From: Bolinopsis microptera
Taxonomy: Eukaryota; Ctenophora; Tentaculata; Lobata; Bolinopsidae
NCBI RefSeq assembly: GCF_026151205.1
Contig: NC_087074.1
Coordinates: forward strand, 4,094,001 to 4,158,000
Direction: 5' to 3'
Length of the DNA stretch: 64,000 nucleotides
Part shown: one piece after another, positions 21,801 to 33,002 of the stretch
Numbering within the stretch: position 1 is the stretch's first letter
Layout: the number at the start of each line of letters is the position of its first letter
The notes under the pieces: model-generated
What the model saw: the letters and a program-made list of their open reading frames with translations, nothing else
What the model was told of the DNA's origin: nothing
Databases searched by the model: none
Translations under genes and position numbers: made by a program

Positions 21801-24282
21801 AGTTAACTTATAAATAATTATTAAACTAACGTGAGCAGTAGCACTGAAGAGTTGGATAGCCCCGTAAGAAGAGGAAATAAGACCGCTCATAAACTGAGAA
21901 GCACCCAACTCCCGCATTCTAATACCCATCTGGGGGTACACCAGCGATACTGCTAGGTAATCCTGGGGATATACTTGTAAACTGGGGTACACCAGCGATA
22001 CTGCTATGTAATCCTGGGGATATACTTGTAAACTGGGGTACACCAGCGATACTGCTAGGTAATCCTGGGGATATACTTGTAAACTGGGGTACACCAGCGA
22101 TACTGCTAGGTAATCCTGGGGATATACTTGTAAACTGGGGTACACCAGCGATACTGCTAGGTAATCCTGGGGATATACTTGTAAACTGGGGTACACCAGC
22201 GATACTGCTAGGTAATCCTGGGGATATACTTGTAAACTGGGGTACACCAGCGATACTGCTAGGTAATCCTGGGGATATACTTGTAAACTGGGGTACACCA
22301 GCGATACTGCTAGGTAATCCTGGGGATATACTTGTAAACTGGGGCACACCAGCGATACTGCTAGGTAATCCTGGGGATATACTTGTAAACTGGGGTACAC
22401 CAGCGATACTGCTAGGTAATCCTGGGGATATACTTGTAAACTGGGGTACACCAGCGATACTGCTAGGTAATCCTGGGGATATACTTGTAAACTGGGGTAC
22501 ACCAGCGATACTGCTAGGTAATCCTGGGGATATACTTGTAAACTGGGGTACACCAGCGATACTGCTAGGTAATCCTGGGGATATACTTGTAAACTGGGGT
22601 ACACCAGCGATACTGCTAGGTAATCCTGGGGATATACTTGTAAACTGGGGTACACCAGCGATACTGCTAGGTAATCCTGGGGATATACTTGTAAACTGGG
22701 GTAAACCAGCGATACTGCTAGGTAATCTTGGGGATATACTTGTAAACTGGGGTACACCAGCGATACTGCTAGGTAATCCTGGGGATATACTTGTAAACTG
22801 GGGTACACCAGCGATACTGCTAGGTAATCCTGGGGATATTCTTGTAAACTGGGGTACACCAGCGATACTGCTAGGTAATCCTGGGGATATACTTGTAAAC
22901 TGGGGTACACCAGCGATACTGCTAGGTAATCCTGGGGATATACTTGTAAACTGGGGTACACCAGCGATACTGCTAGGTAATCCTGGGGATATACTTGTAA
23001 ACTGGGGTAAACCAGCGATACTGCTAGGTAATCCTGGGGATATACTTGTAAACTGGGGTACACCAGCGATACTGCTAGGTAATCCTGGGGATATACTTGT
23101 AAACTGGGGTACACCAGCGATACTGCTAGGTAATCCTGGGGATATACTTGTAAACTGGGGTACACCAGCGATACTGCTAGGTAATCCTGGGGATATTCTT
23201 GTAAACTGGGGTACACCAGCGATACTGCTAGGTAATCCTGGGGATATACTTGTAAACTGGAGTAAACCAGCGATACTGCTAGGTAATCCTGGGGATATAC
23301 TTGTAAACTGGGGTACACCAGCGATACTGCTAGGTAATCCTGGGGATATTCTTGTAAACTGGGGTACACCAGCGATACTGCTAGGTAATCCTGGGGATAT
23401 ACTTGTAAACTGGGGTACACCAGCGATACTGCTAGGTAATCCTGGGGATATACTTGTAAACTGGGGTACACCAGCGATACTGCTTGGTAATCCTGGGGAA
23501 ATACTTGTAAACTGGGGTACACCAGCGATACTGCTAGGTAATCCTGGGGATATACTTGTAAGCTGGGGTACACCAGCGATACTGCTAGGTAATCCTGGGG
23601 ATAAACTTGTAAGCTGGGGTACACCAGCGATACTGCTAGGTAATCCTGGGGATATACTTGTAAACTGGGATACACCAGCGATACTGCTAGGTAATCCTGG
23701 GGATAAACTTGTAAGCTGGGGTACACCAGCGATACTGCTAGGTAATCCTGGGGATAAACTTGTAAGCTGGGGTACACCAGCGATACTGCTAGGTAATCCT
23801 GGGGATAAACTTGTAAGCTGGGGTACACCAGCGATACTGCTAGGTAATCCTGGGGATATACTTGTAAACTGGGGTACACCAGCGATACTGCTAGGTAATC
23901 CTGGGGATATACTTGTAAACTGGGGTACACCAGCGATACTGCTAGGTAATCCTGGGGATACACTTGTAAACTGGGGTACACCAGCGATACTGCTAGGTAA
24001 TCCTGGGGATGTACTTGTAAACTGGGCTACACCATTCTGTGAAATTGACCCAGTTTTATTTGATCTTAAATGTGGTGAGTTTAAATTTGTACTTTTAAAA
24101 CATCCATATCAAACAATAGTCTTGCAAGATCTCTGATTTGCTAGGTAACCCTAGATAAACTGATATACTGGGTATAAACTTGTAAACTGAGAACAAAATA
24201 GCAAACTGAAAAAGCAACTTACAAGAAATGAAAGGAGAATAAGCACATTACTCAATCTATCGGGATTCTTTGTGGTCGACAT
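18808..24282 (-). CDS. MFSD9-like major facilitator transporter
   Basis: Eight exons: 24223-24282, 21831-21962, 21356-21542, 20750-20852, 20388-20543, 19567-19718, 19294-19404 and 18808-19105. Phases agree across all borders. It is a 12-helix MFS carrier, best matched to the poorly characterised MFSD9 group. Seen: helix 1 (DYLAVSLVYPQMGIRMREL), GAIQLFSATAH, then the A-motif-like loop CDQYGRRIPLL, VLGLVKHT, AFMIGPFLAAYFLEPDT, a cytosolic loop, then ASVIILRYFTPLY and FGLGASIIGLCRVGGPVVAG near the end. Exon 7 needs a one-base frame correction around 19345-19360, because the frame before (GYVAWLVK) and after (KLTRYLSLLLIF) differ by one, so suspect a sequence error. The acceptors of exon 2 and exon 6 are embedded in minisatellites. 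Substrate is unknown. The subfamily assignment is moderate and the MFS fold is firm. Confidence 0.78.
19718..20210 (-). repeat. Minisatellite at the MFSD9 exon-6 acceptor
   Basis: Nine copies of a 52-54 base unit, with CTGGGGTA marks at 19720, 19774, 19826, 19880, 19932, 19986, 20047, 20101 and 20155. On the minus strand each contains GTGTACCCCAG|ATA, the same string that forms the exon-6 acceptor at 19718. Unit lengths alternate 54 and 52, with one 61, so copies do not all share frame. The likely origin is expansion of the acceptor region into the intron. Confidence 0.88.
21608..21666. repeat. Short tandem repeat in MFSD9 intron 2
   Basis: Three near-perfect copies of about 22 bases (AAATATCTAGAATTAAGAT). 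It is intronic, with no other signal. Confidence 0.85.
21932..24033 (-). repeat. 51-bp minisatellite (about 41 copies) carrying the MFSD9 exon-2 acceptor
   Basis: The unit includes, on the minus strand, ATATCCCCAG|GATTACCTAG, i.e. the intron end and the first 30 or so coding bases of MFSD9 exon 2. Copies are very similar, with scattered variants (for example a GGGGTAAACC form, a GATATTCTT form and a GATAAACTT form). A decayed copy lies at about 24136-24200. The unit is 17 codons with no stop, so the whole array is one open frame that runs into exon 2. The long open frame is not an independent gene. It encodes YPSLQVYPQDYLAVSLV repeats, derived from helix 1. Confidence 0.93.
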
Positions 24283-24909
24283 TATCGATATCAAGAGGAT
24301 TTGACTTTGTGCTGCTAGCAGAGAGAGAGAGAGAGAGAGCTACCACGGTACCGCACAACTTGTACCTTACAACATTCTAACCATCATTCTATACATTCCT
24401 ATGCAAAACATGAACAATAAGCTCTTTGCTTTAGAAAGAGATACAAAATAAATCTTCAAAACAGATCAGTTGAAATATAATTTAGTACTAGTAATGTCAC
24501 ATACATAATAAGATCACACTTGTGTCAAGTGCATAATATAAAGTGATACATTAATATACTTATAGTAACCAAGCGGTGATCTGGTACGTAAACAAATTGT
24601 ATAGATTAATAAATTAGATTGTGATATTAACAGTTTAAATACATTCAACAAAACTGTACATTCAATAAATAATCAAAGCTCGTTACAAGCTAGCGATGTC
24701 TGCGAATAAAATATCTGAATAAATACGTTACTCGTGTATAAAATATGGTCAGGTAGTATTACAAAAAGTAGAATATGTACTAACTATCCTAGAAGATTCT
24801 ATGAATAACGAAAGAATGTCAGATGGACAAGCACATGTCAGAAATCTTGCAGCAAATAAACGTGTGGAGCAGCTAATTCATCCAGCTTCTAAAATAAAAC
24901 ACTAAAAGA
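24283..24909. other. MFSD9 / tectonic intergenic spacer
   Basis: This 627-base spacer holds the MFSD9 promoter side, a GA dinucleotide run at about 24319-24338 and AT-rich sequence with AATAAA-like strings that could serve the tectonic 3' end. No coding signal was seen. Confidence 0.4.
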
Positions 24910-27900
24910 TCAAACTGCCCAGATAAGCCTGCTAAAACAATAACCCAGCACGACACAGCCCCATCCTAACCCCACACTAGCTCGTCTCCCTCCCGCAGTG
25001 ATAGGGTAGAAGAAGTCTAGAGGCAGCAGCGCAGTGGTACGGGGGTTGACCTTGTATCTGTGGTGAAGGTCGGGGGTGTTGTAGTGGAACTGGACACTGT
25101 TGGATAGCACCACGTACTGGGCCTTGTTGGAGGTACAGTGTGTACTGCTGCAGTATAATACTACATCTGAAATGTGGGGGAGGTGTGAGGTATAACATAG
25201 TCACATAGCGTTGTACTGAGCCGGCCTAGAGAACAATTGTCAAGATACCTTAATCGGAATTTTGACTAGATGGCGCAGTTAACTGATACGGGTATTTGCC
25301 TCACAGAATGGCCAAAAAAAAGGAAGGTCTCTCAAAGTCACAAAACACACTTTATTCCAGTTTTTATCTCATAAGAAGCTAAGTTGACACTCATATTTTT
25401 CTTCCCGGGGGTTCATTTAATCTCATAACCATTTTTTCTTTGAGAAAAATTGGCCGGAAAATCTTCCTCCAAAAAAACATGCCTCACAGAATGGCCAAAT
25501 CTGAATTTCTATAATTTTGTTGATGGAGATACTTTTTAAATTTCTATCACCACACGTTCTTAGAAAACCTATTAAGGAATGGGGTAATAACCTAAAACTC
25601 ACGAAAAAACTGAGCTGTGAAAAATTATTTCACAAAAAAGAAAAAATGCCTGACAAAATGGCAAAAAAAAAAGAAAACGAGAAAATTTTATTTTTCTAAA
25701 ACCTTTGGCTCTTGTTTCAGGCATGCTGCTGGTATTAATATGCCTTGTTAACACCCCCATATAGGTGAAATTTCTTAGAACTGAATAAAAAGGGCATAAT
25801 TTCCTACACCAAAAATGGCCATTTTGTGTGGCGTTGTTCATATTCCCTGATTTCATGATTTATAACCTTCATTCGGCTGTAAAAACACTCCATCTGGGGT
25901 GTTATTGTATGATAAATAGCTTGTGAATACTTTAGACTTATGGTTTCATTGAATAAAAGGAGTTTTAAATTTTGGCCATTTTGTGAGGCATATTTTGGCC
26001 ATTTTGTGAGGCGTTTAGCCATTTTAACATTTTGTTTCTTCCTAAATTGAACAATGTTCGTTTTGTTTGATGAATACTATTCTTTAAACATCTTCTGTCA
26101 TACTGGTGCCAGAAGTTCTCACCAAAATGCAAACTTAGTTCAAAAATTTGAAAACAAATTTTGTGAGGCATATTTTGGCCATTTTGTGAGGCGTGTAGCC
26201 ATTTTAGCATTTTTTTCTTCCTATATTGAACAATGTTCGTTTTTTTTGATGAATACTATTCTTTGAACATCTTCTGTCATACTGGTGCCAGAAGTTCTCA
26301 CCAAAATGTAAACTTAGTTCAAAAATTTGAAAACAAATTTTTCAGTGCTCAAAATTTCTACATAAACAGTCATATTTATGCCAGAAAATGTGGTCCTAGT
26401 TAATGATTTCACCACAGGAAGTGTTGCCAGAAGACTTTTGTTTCATATGGTATCCACAAAACCTACCAGTCTTTTATAAAAAATTAGTTACAAAAACATT
26501 TACAAATTTGGCCATTCTGTGAGGCTAGCCATTCTGTGAGGCATTTACCCGTACGTAATATTTATAAAATTTGTTAAGGAATGTTTTGACATAACAGTGC
26601 GTTCGAGCGACACACATGACAAACCCTTCAGTAGCACAATAATGTGATAACTATACTATACAATATTATTGCGAACACTTACCCTGAGTGGTGAACTGTA
26701 CTTTAACGGCGGTAATGATAGCCTGCAGATCACCCGCCTCCCCCACCTCAGTGTAGAACACTTTGTAGGTCACGTGACTAATGACGTCACTGCACTTCAC
26801 AGTGCTCTCTAGGCTCACTGCTGGGCTTGAGATATCAGGCTCTGTTTCTACGTAGACCCACTGAGATAAGTCACTTGTGCTGGCTCGACCTGTTGCCCCT
26901 GTTAGGTGGTTTGTTTTCATTAGATTGGAAAACTAGTTTAGTATATTTCACAGTTCAATTTTAAGGTGAACTGTATGATGCCATCAGCAATTTATTGTTA
27001 TAAGTTATAACAGACAATACACGTTGGATATTATGTTTAATCAATGAGGAAATTCGCCCAATAAAGGTGTATTAAGACCCTGGTCATTAGGAAAGTTCGC
27101 ACGAGATGGACCACATTTTCCCATTTTAACTTTAGAAGATTTTCACAGGAAGAACTTTTGAGATAGGCATATGATATTTCACATATCTATAGTTCAACTA
27201 ATTTTGTTTCGATTAATAAAAGTTTTGAAGCATTTAGTCGAGGGCAAATTGAGGCTAACGAGTCATTTACATTTTGTCTCCTAATAACAGCTTCCAAGCA
27301 TGCTATAAAAGTTTAAACATGTTTAATCGATTCATCAGATCTGACTCTTTCAGAATCCAGAGAGAAGAGGGAAATTTTTTCACTAATTGAGGGAAAAATG
27401 AGGCTAACAAGTTATTACTAATTTGTGAATTATTTTTGAATAATAGTGTCTATCAAAGTATCCTCTGACCTAAAATAGATGAGATTGATGCTCTAGATCG
27501 AAGGCTTGCCCAACCGACCCCTTGATTTCTTCTAATGGAGGGGGAAATGAGGCTAACAAGTCATTACTAAGTTATGAATTATATTTGAATAATAACGTCT
27601 ATCAAGGTATCCTCTGACCTAAAATGCATGAGATGGATGCTCTAGGTTGAAGGCTAGCCCAGCCGTCCCCTTTTTCCTTCTAATGGAGGGGGAAATGAGG
27701 CTAACAAGTCATTACTAAGTTATGAATTATATTTGAACAATAACGTCTATCAAATTATCCTCTGACCTAAATACATGAGATGGACGCTCTCTAGGTCGAA
27801 GGCTGGTCCAGCCGACCCCTTTTTCCTTCTAATGGAGGGGGAAATGAGGCTAACAAGTCATTACTAAGTTATGAATTATATTTGAACAATAACGTCTATC

Positions 27901-30815
27901 AAAGTATCCTCTGACCTAAAATGCATGAGATGGATGCTCTAGGTTGAAGGCTAGCCCAGCCGTCCCCTTTTTTCTTCTAATTGAGGGGGAAATGAGGCTA
28001 ACAGATCTTTTCTGATTTTTGAATTATGTTTGAACAATAACGTCCTTTTTAAACTATCCTTTGCCCTGGTATACATTATATGGATACTTTAGGTCGAGGG
28101 TAGAATCCACCTACCCTTTCTGTCTTTTGATGGAGGGTAAAATAAGGCTAACTATCAAGGTTTTGTTCATTTCTTGTTCTACTGCTTCTTCGGACTAGCC
28201 CTTCAATTTCAAATTGTTTTTGCGGTCTGCCTAACCTGTATTCACTTGAGAGGTAAGATTGAGGCTAACTCCTGCTTATTATAATATTTTATAAGCGATA
28301 GTTTTAATGTTGAATGCTTTTATTTTCTTTATATAACTCCACTTTTGACCTATTTCATAGCCACTAATTATTTTCAAAATCGCGCATTACAAAACTAATT
28401 GCACTGGTTTTTTTGAGCCCTCTCGCCAGTTTAAAGAGGTATAGATCTAACTAATGGTGTAAATTAGTGATTTGAGGTAGATTCATTGTTAATTGGTGCA
28501 TTGATCAAGTCGATTGACAATTGTGGAAAAATTTATATTTATATTTGTTAAAAAATATTTCCTTGCGTTTGAGATGTGTCAAGCGAAATAAAAACTTCCC
28601 TTGTAAAACTTTCTCAAACAGTTCCATTTTCATTATACCTTATTATATAGTTTAGAGCCTAGATTGGCATGATATCAGATCATGTAATATTACATGGCCC
28701 CATAGAGAGCATTGCCAGAGCAATTAGCCAAAGAGCTCCATAGAAGTAAGGGGCTTACTCTAGCCAACAGTTCTAATACATTTCCTTCCTCAACTTCATT
28801 TTCTTCATCTAACTGCTGCTGCTGCTCAGCAACTACTTGACAGCCGGCACAGTGACGTTTGTCTGCGCAGTGTATCTGTTAGCCTCAATTTTGCCTCAAG
28901 GAGGGAAGGTAGCCTCAATCCAACCTCACATAAGTTTCGATAAAGTCTCAATAACCTTCGGGCTACAATTACAAATTTTATAGTGGGTCTATAACATGTT
29001 TCCGTACATTAAAGTTAAAATGCGGTCGAATTATTTATTAGCCTCATTTTGGCCTCCTACAAGTAGACTCGGCGATTTCTGAAATGTTGAGCTTGAAGAG
29101 GATGAATACATTTTTATTGTTGACTTATTAGATAGTAACAATACTGAACCTGCTCAAAAATATACACAACAGTATACTTGTTAGCCTCATTTCACCCTCT
29201 CAAAAGGTGGTTAGCCTCATTTTCACCTCGAATAATTAAAGCTTAGATCTCGATCAAGTATAATCACTATGGATTATACTTGCAACCTGGATATCATGGA
29301 CGTAACACGAGAATGTTCTTTTTTGAAAATAATGAGTAAATTCGTTAGCCTCAATTGTCCCTCGCAGTTCAATCACTCCTACTGAGTCTTGTGAGTGAGC
29401 TAGGAGGTCGCCGGACATCTCATTTTTAAGCCGTATTAATTTTCTATACGCATACAAAAAATTGAATGCGTAACTAAAACAGAAATGAAATTACGGATGT
29501 TTTATATTTTTTTTCAAAAACGAACTTTTAGGGGTGTTTCTAATGACCAGGGTCTTAATTATATTTAAATAACAGTAGCTAGCTAAGTTCACTAACCTAC
29601 AACGATCCCTTTAGTAACGTTGAAGACACTACCACTAATACCCTTAATCACCTGACAATACTGCTCCTTATCACCTCCAGACATCACCTCAAAGTTATAG
29701 AACGGCAGCTCCATCTTACACCCTGTGTAATACCCAGTACCAAAACTAATAGGGTGGTCTGAAAACTGAGAGCAGTCCTGGGACTTGAACAGGGACAAGA
29801 TCCGGTGAGTTGAATCTGAGTTCATGATAACTTCAGGATCAGAGTTTGTTTCTAACAGGACTGCTCCTGAGAGGATGTGAGAACCCCGGACATACCCAAA
29901 ATTACCGGATATCATGTTTACTTGTGAGCTTGGTTGGTAGGATATGGAGAACTTCTGGGAGAGTTTATCTGGTGAGTTGGTTTGGTAAGATGTCAAGGTA
30001 ACACGAACAGCAGCGCTTGATATAGTCATTTTGTCGGCAGAAACTGTCAGATAAATCGCTACTTCTTGAACAGCGTTGACACACAAACCATTTGCAACTT
30101 TAGGAACAGCTCCTATCGGGTTCAATGTACATTTTTCTTTAAGTCCCTTAGAAGAATCAAGGCAGTAGAAAACAATGTTGTCAGCATCAGACAAGTCTAC
30201 AACTTCAGTAGAATTAGCTGCAGGGAAGGAGAGCAGAGTGTTAAGATAGCTGTGGTAATCTAACATACTACCAGCATTACACACTTCCCCCATATCTACT
30301 TTCCTCCTACAAGATGATTGTATCTCCGAGTAAAACAAAACAGGGCTCTTAGCACACAGATCGCCGTGAAACTGAACAGGGAACATGAACCTGGAAGCAG
30401 GATCCGCCCCGTTATCCTGCAACAACACATCACTGTCCTGATACTGAGTCTGAGAACCTACTTCTACCGTGGCGGGGGAACTTCCCAGCTGACTCCTCCA
30501 CACGGTGCTATCAGGTGGTTCCCCGTCAGGGAACCCTCCGTAAGAGCGGGGAGTATCCTGCAAACAAGCCAGGTTACTGGAACATGTCCTGACGTTCTGA
30601 TAGCTCCCTTCCAGGGTCAGGGTCAACTTGTCTTCACAACACAACTTGGAGTCGGAGAGCAGGAATGTTTGGCATGTGAAGGAGAGGACTTGTTCAGCAG
30701 AACAGGAAATGTCACAACAACAGTCAGTGTCACATGTTTGAGGTGTGACGTCACAGGGGCAGAGGGTGGTGTGAGATGGCGGGTGAAGTGAGAGGAGCAG
30801 GAGCAGGGTAAGCAT
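24910..30815 (-). CDS. Tectonic-1/3-like ciliary transition-zone protein
   Basis: Three exons: 29597-30815, 26683-26898 and 24910-25166. Phases match (1, then 1), and the total is 563 residues (human TCTN1 587, TCTN3 607). Tectonics are secreted or membrane-anchored proteins of the MKS complex at the ciliary transition zone, required for ciliary gating and Hedgehog signalling in vertebrates. Seen: a signal peptide (MLTLLLLLSLHPPSHTT), the diagnostic Cys-rich motif CDVTPQTCDTDCCCDISC at about residues 21-38, a long beta-rich DUF1619 body, the TALLPLDFFYP block near the end, and a hydrophobic C-terminus (VGLGWGCVVLGYCF) that may anchor it. Both introns contain large inverted-repeat elements. 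I cannot decide between TCTN1 and TCTN3. A TCTN2 gene lies 4 kb upstream on the same strand. Confidence 0.88.
25287..26553. mobile_element. 1.27-kb MITE with inverted arrays of GCCTCACAGAATGGCC
   Basis: It lies in tectonic intron 2. The ends are TACGGGTATTTGCCTCAC and, inverted, TACGGGTAAATGCCTCAC. If TA is the target duplication the ends begin CGGGTA, a mariner-like arrangement. The motif GCCTCACAGAATGGCC occurs in forward orientation near 25294, 25479 and 25646 (diverged) and inverted near 25814, 25975, 25995, 26160, 26180, 26510 and 26527. An internal 185-base tandem duplication occupies about 25975-26345. No meaningful ORF is present. Confidence 0.75.
27076..29554. mobile_element. 2.5-kb TTAA-flanked element with inverted GAGGCTAAC arrays
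   Basis: It lies in tectonic intron 1. The ends are inverted copies of GACCCTGGTCATTAG, and TTAA flanks both sides (27072-27075 and 29555-29558), as in piggyBac-type insertions. The left half has about eight copies of TGAGGCTAAC (about 27253 to 28265), some within a 145-base tandem unit repeated at about 27400-27990. The right half has about six inverted copies (GTTAGCCTCA, 28878-29350). No transposase ORF was seen. The right end is shared with sequence at about 51425-51512. Confidence 0.8.
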
Positions 30816-31371
30816 GTTCGTTGGGAGTTAGGGCGTTTACATGTTACATTGTCAATCTGAGATTGGAGAGTTAAGATATGTCAATGAATGTGCGCGTTCG
30901 TTAATATTCGTATGGATGTGTACAACATGCATAATATAATCACTTCATTAAGAGAGCAAGACGTCAAAAACGGTTGCGTTAGAACAGAAGCTCTTATACG
31001 CAAATTCAAAATATTATTAAACAAATTGCCCCATTATAATTCAATTATAATTTTATGTGAACTTATGCCGGAGTTATCATTATGGTGATTATTAAATAAG
31101 TAGGTCTAGATGACAATTTAATTTTACCAATACTTTCCTTGTTTCTATTTATCAATAAAGAAATACACCGATCATCGTTGTGAATAAATCGATAAGCAAA
31201 TAATTTACAGTAAATATTACACGAATTGTGCATAAAAATATTATATTCACACAGTAATAAAGGGTTTAATTCGTAGTCCAGCTCGAACACAAAGAAACAA
31301 TTACATATCAATAAATTAATGATAAACAATAAATACTGCATGTTTTCTGAAACTTAAATCGGTGTCATTTT
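30816..31371. other. Tectonic 5' flank
   Basis: AT-rich spacer between the tectonic start codon and the next mobile element, presumably containing the promoter. No core motif, RNA gene or ORF stands out. Confidence 0.35.
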
Positions 31372-31670
31372 GGGGGGGGTGTCACGTCCGTCTATGTCCG
31401 CTTGTCTCATAGAATCCAAAAAGGACAGGACATAGGCGGACATAGACGGACATAGGCGGACACAGGCGGACATAGACGGACATAGGCGTACATAGGCGGA
31501 CATTAATGGACACCTAAATTGCTAAATAAAATGTTCAATTTTTGCTGTTATAGGGGGGATTATGTTTTTTGTCCGTTCGGTACCCTATATTTTCAAAACG
31601 GACAAAAAATAGAGCGGACAAAAACGGACAAAAATGGACAAAAACGGACAAAATGGAAATAACATTTAGA

Positions 31671-33000
31671 TGCTTCCTCCTCCTACTCTTCCTCCTCCTC
31701 CCCCTGGGTCTTCCTGATCTTCCTCAGTCCTCTTCCTCCTCCCCTCCTCAGTCCTCCTCCTCGTCCTCAGTCCTCCTCATCAGTCCTCAACAGTCCTCCT
31801 CCTCCCCAGTCCTCCTCCTCCTCCTGAGTCCTCCTCCTGGGTCCTCCTCCTGGGTCCTCCTCCTCCTCTTCATCCTCCTCCTCTTCCTCCTCAGTCCTCA
31901 GTCCTCCTCAGTCCTCCTCCTCATCCTTCTCCTCAGTCCTCCATCCTCCTCCTCAGTCCTCCCCCAGTCCCCCTCCTCCTCCTCCTATTCAGTCCTCCTC
32001 CTCCTCCTCTTCCTTCTCAGTCCTCCTCAGTCCTCCTCCTCCTCCTCCTCCTCCTCCTCCTCCTCCTCTTCCCTCTCAGTCATCCTCCTCAGCCATCCTC
32101 CTCAGTCCTCCTCAGTCCTCCTCCTCAGTCCTCCTCCTCCTGGGTCCTCCTCCTTCTCTTCATCCTCCTCTTCCTCCTCGGTCCTCAGTCCTCCTCCTCC
32201 TGGGTCCTCCTCCTCATCCTTCTCATCAGTCCTCCTCCTCCCCAGTCCTCTCCCAGTCCCCCTCCTTCTCCTCCTCCTATTCAGTCCTCCTCCTCCTCCT
32301 CAGTTCTCCTCAGTCCTCCTTCTCATTTCTCCTAAGTCCTCCTCCTGAGTCCTCCTCCTGAATCCTCCTCCTCTTCCTTCTGAGTCCTCCTCCTGAGTCC
32401 TCCTCCTCCTCCCTCTCAGTCATCCTCCTCAGTCATCCTCCTCAGCCATCCTCCCCAGCCATCCTCCTCAGCCATCCTCCTCAGTACTCCTCAGTCCTCC
32501 TCCTTCTCAGTCATCGTCAGTCCTCCTCCACAGTCCTCCTCAGTCCTCCTCCTCCTCCTGGGTCCTCCTGGGTCCTCCTCCTCCTCCTCCTCCTGGGTCC
32601 TCCTGGGTCTTCCTGATCCTCCCCAGTCCTCTTCCTCCTCCCCTCCTCAGTCCTCCTCCTACTCTTCCTCCTCGTCCTCAGTCCTCCTCATCAGTCCTCA
32701 ACAGTTCTCCTCCTCCCCAGTCCTCCTCCTCCTCCTGGGGCCTTTTCCTGGGTCCTCCTCCTGGGGCCTTCTCCTCCTGGGTCCTCCTCCTCCTGGGTCC
32801 TCCTTCTCCTCCTCAGTCCTTCTCCTCCTCCTCCTCAGTCCTCTTCCTCCTCTTCCTCCTCCTCCTCCCTCTCAGTCATCCTCCTCAGCCATCCTCCTCA
32901 GCCATCCTCCTCAGTCCTCCTCCTTCTCAGTCCTCCTCAGTCCTCCTCCTGAGTCCTCCTCCTCCTGAGTCATCCTCCTCAGTTCTCCTCCTCCTCCTCC
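31671..33000 (+). repeat. TCC/CAGTCCTCC pyrimidine-rich tract
   Basis: About 1.3 kb of imperfect TCC repeats with embedded CAGTCCTCC and GGGTCCTCC units, resuming at 34236-34420 after the nested MITE. Its reading frames give poly-Ser/Pro/Leu and are not genes. It is strand-asymmetric (almost no G outside TGGGTC and CAGTCC), so it could form triplex or H-DNA. Confidence 0.9.
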
Positions 33001-33002
33001 TA

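Noticed and set aside
21684-23981. A 765-codon open frame of YPSLQVYPQDYLAVSLV repeats as a stand-alone repeat protein gene
   Set aside because: It is a minisatellite inside MFSD9 intron 1 that runs into exon 2. Its 5' end is in the array, and the real exon 1 with ATG and donor lies at 24223-24282.
21932-24033. CRISPR-like array (regular 51-bp repeat)
   Set aside because: There are no spacers, since the units are directly contiguous, and this is eukaryotic DNA.
31569-32348. 259-codon Ser/Leu/Pro open frame
   Set aside because: It is translation of the TCC repeat with no start context, domains or splice sites.
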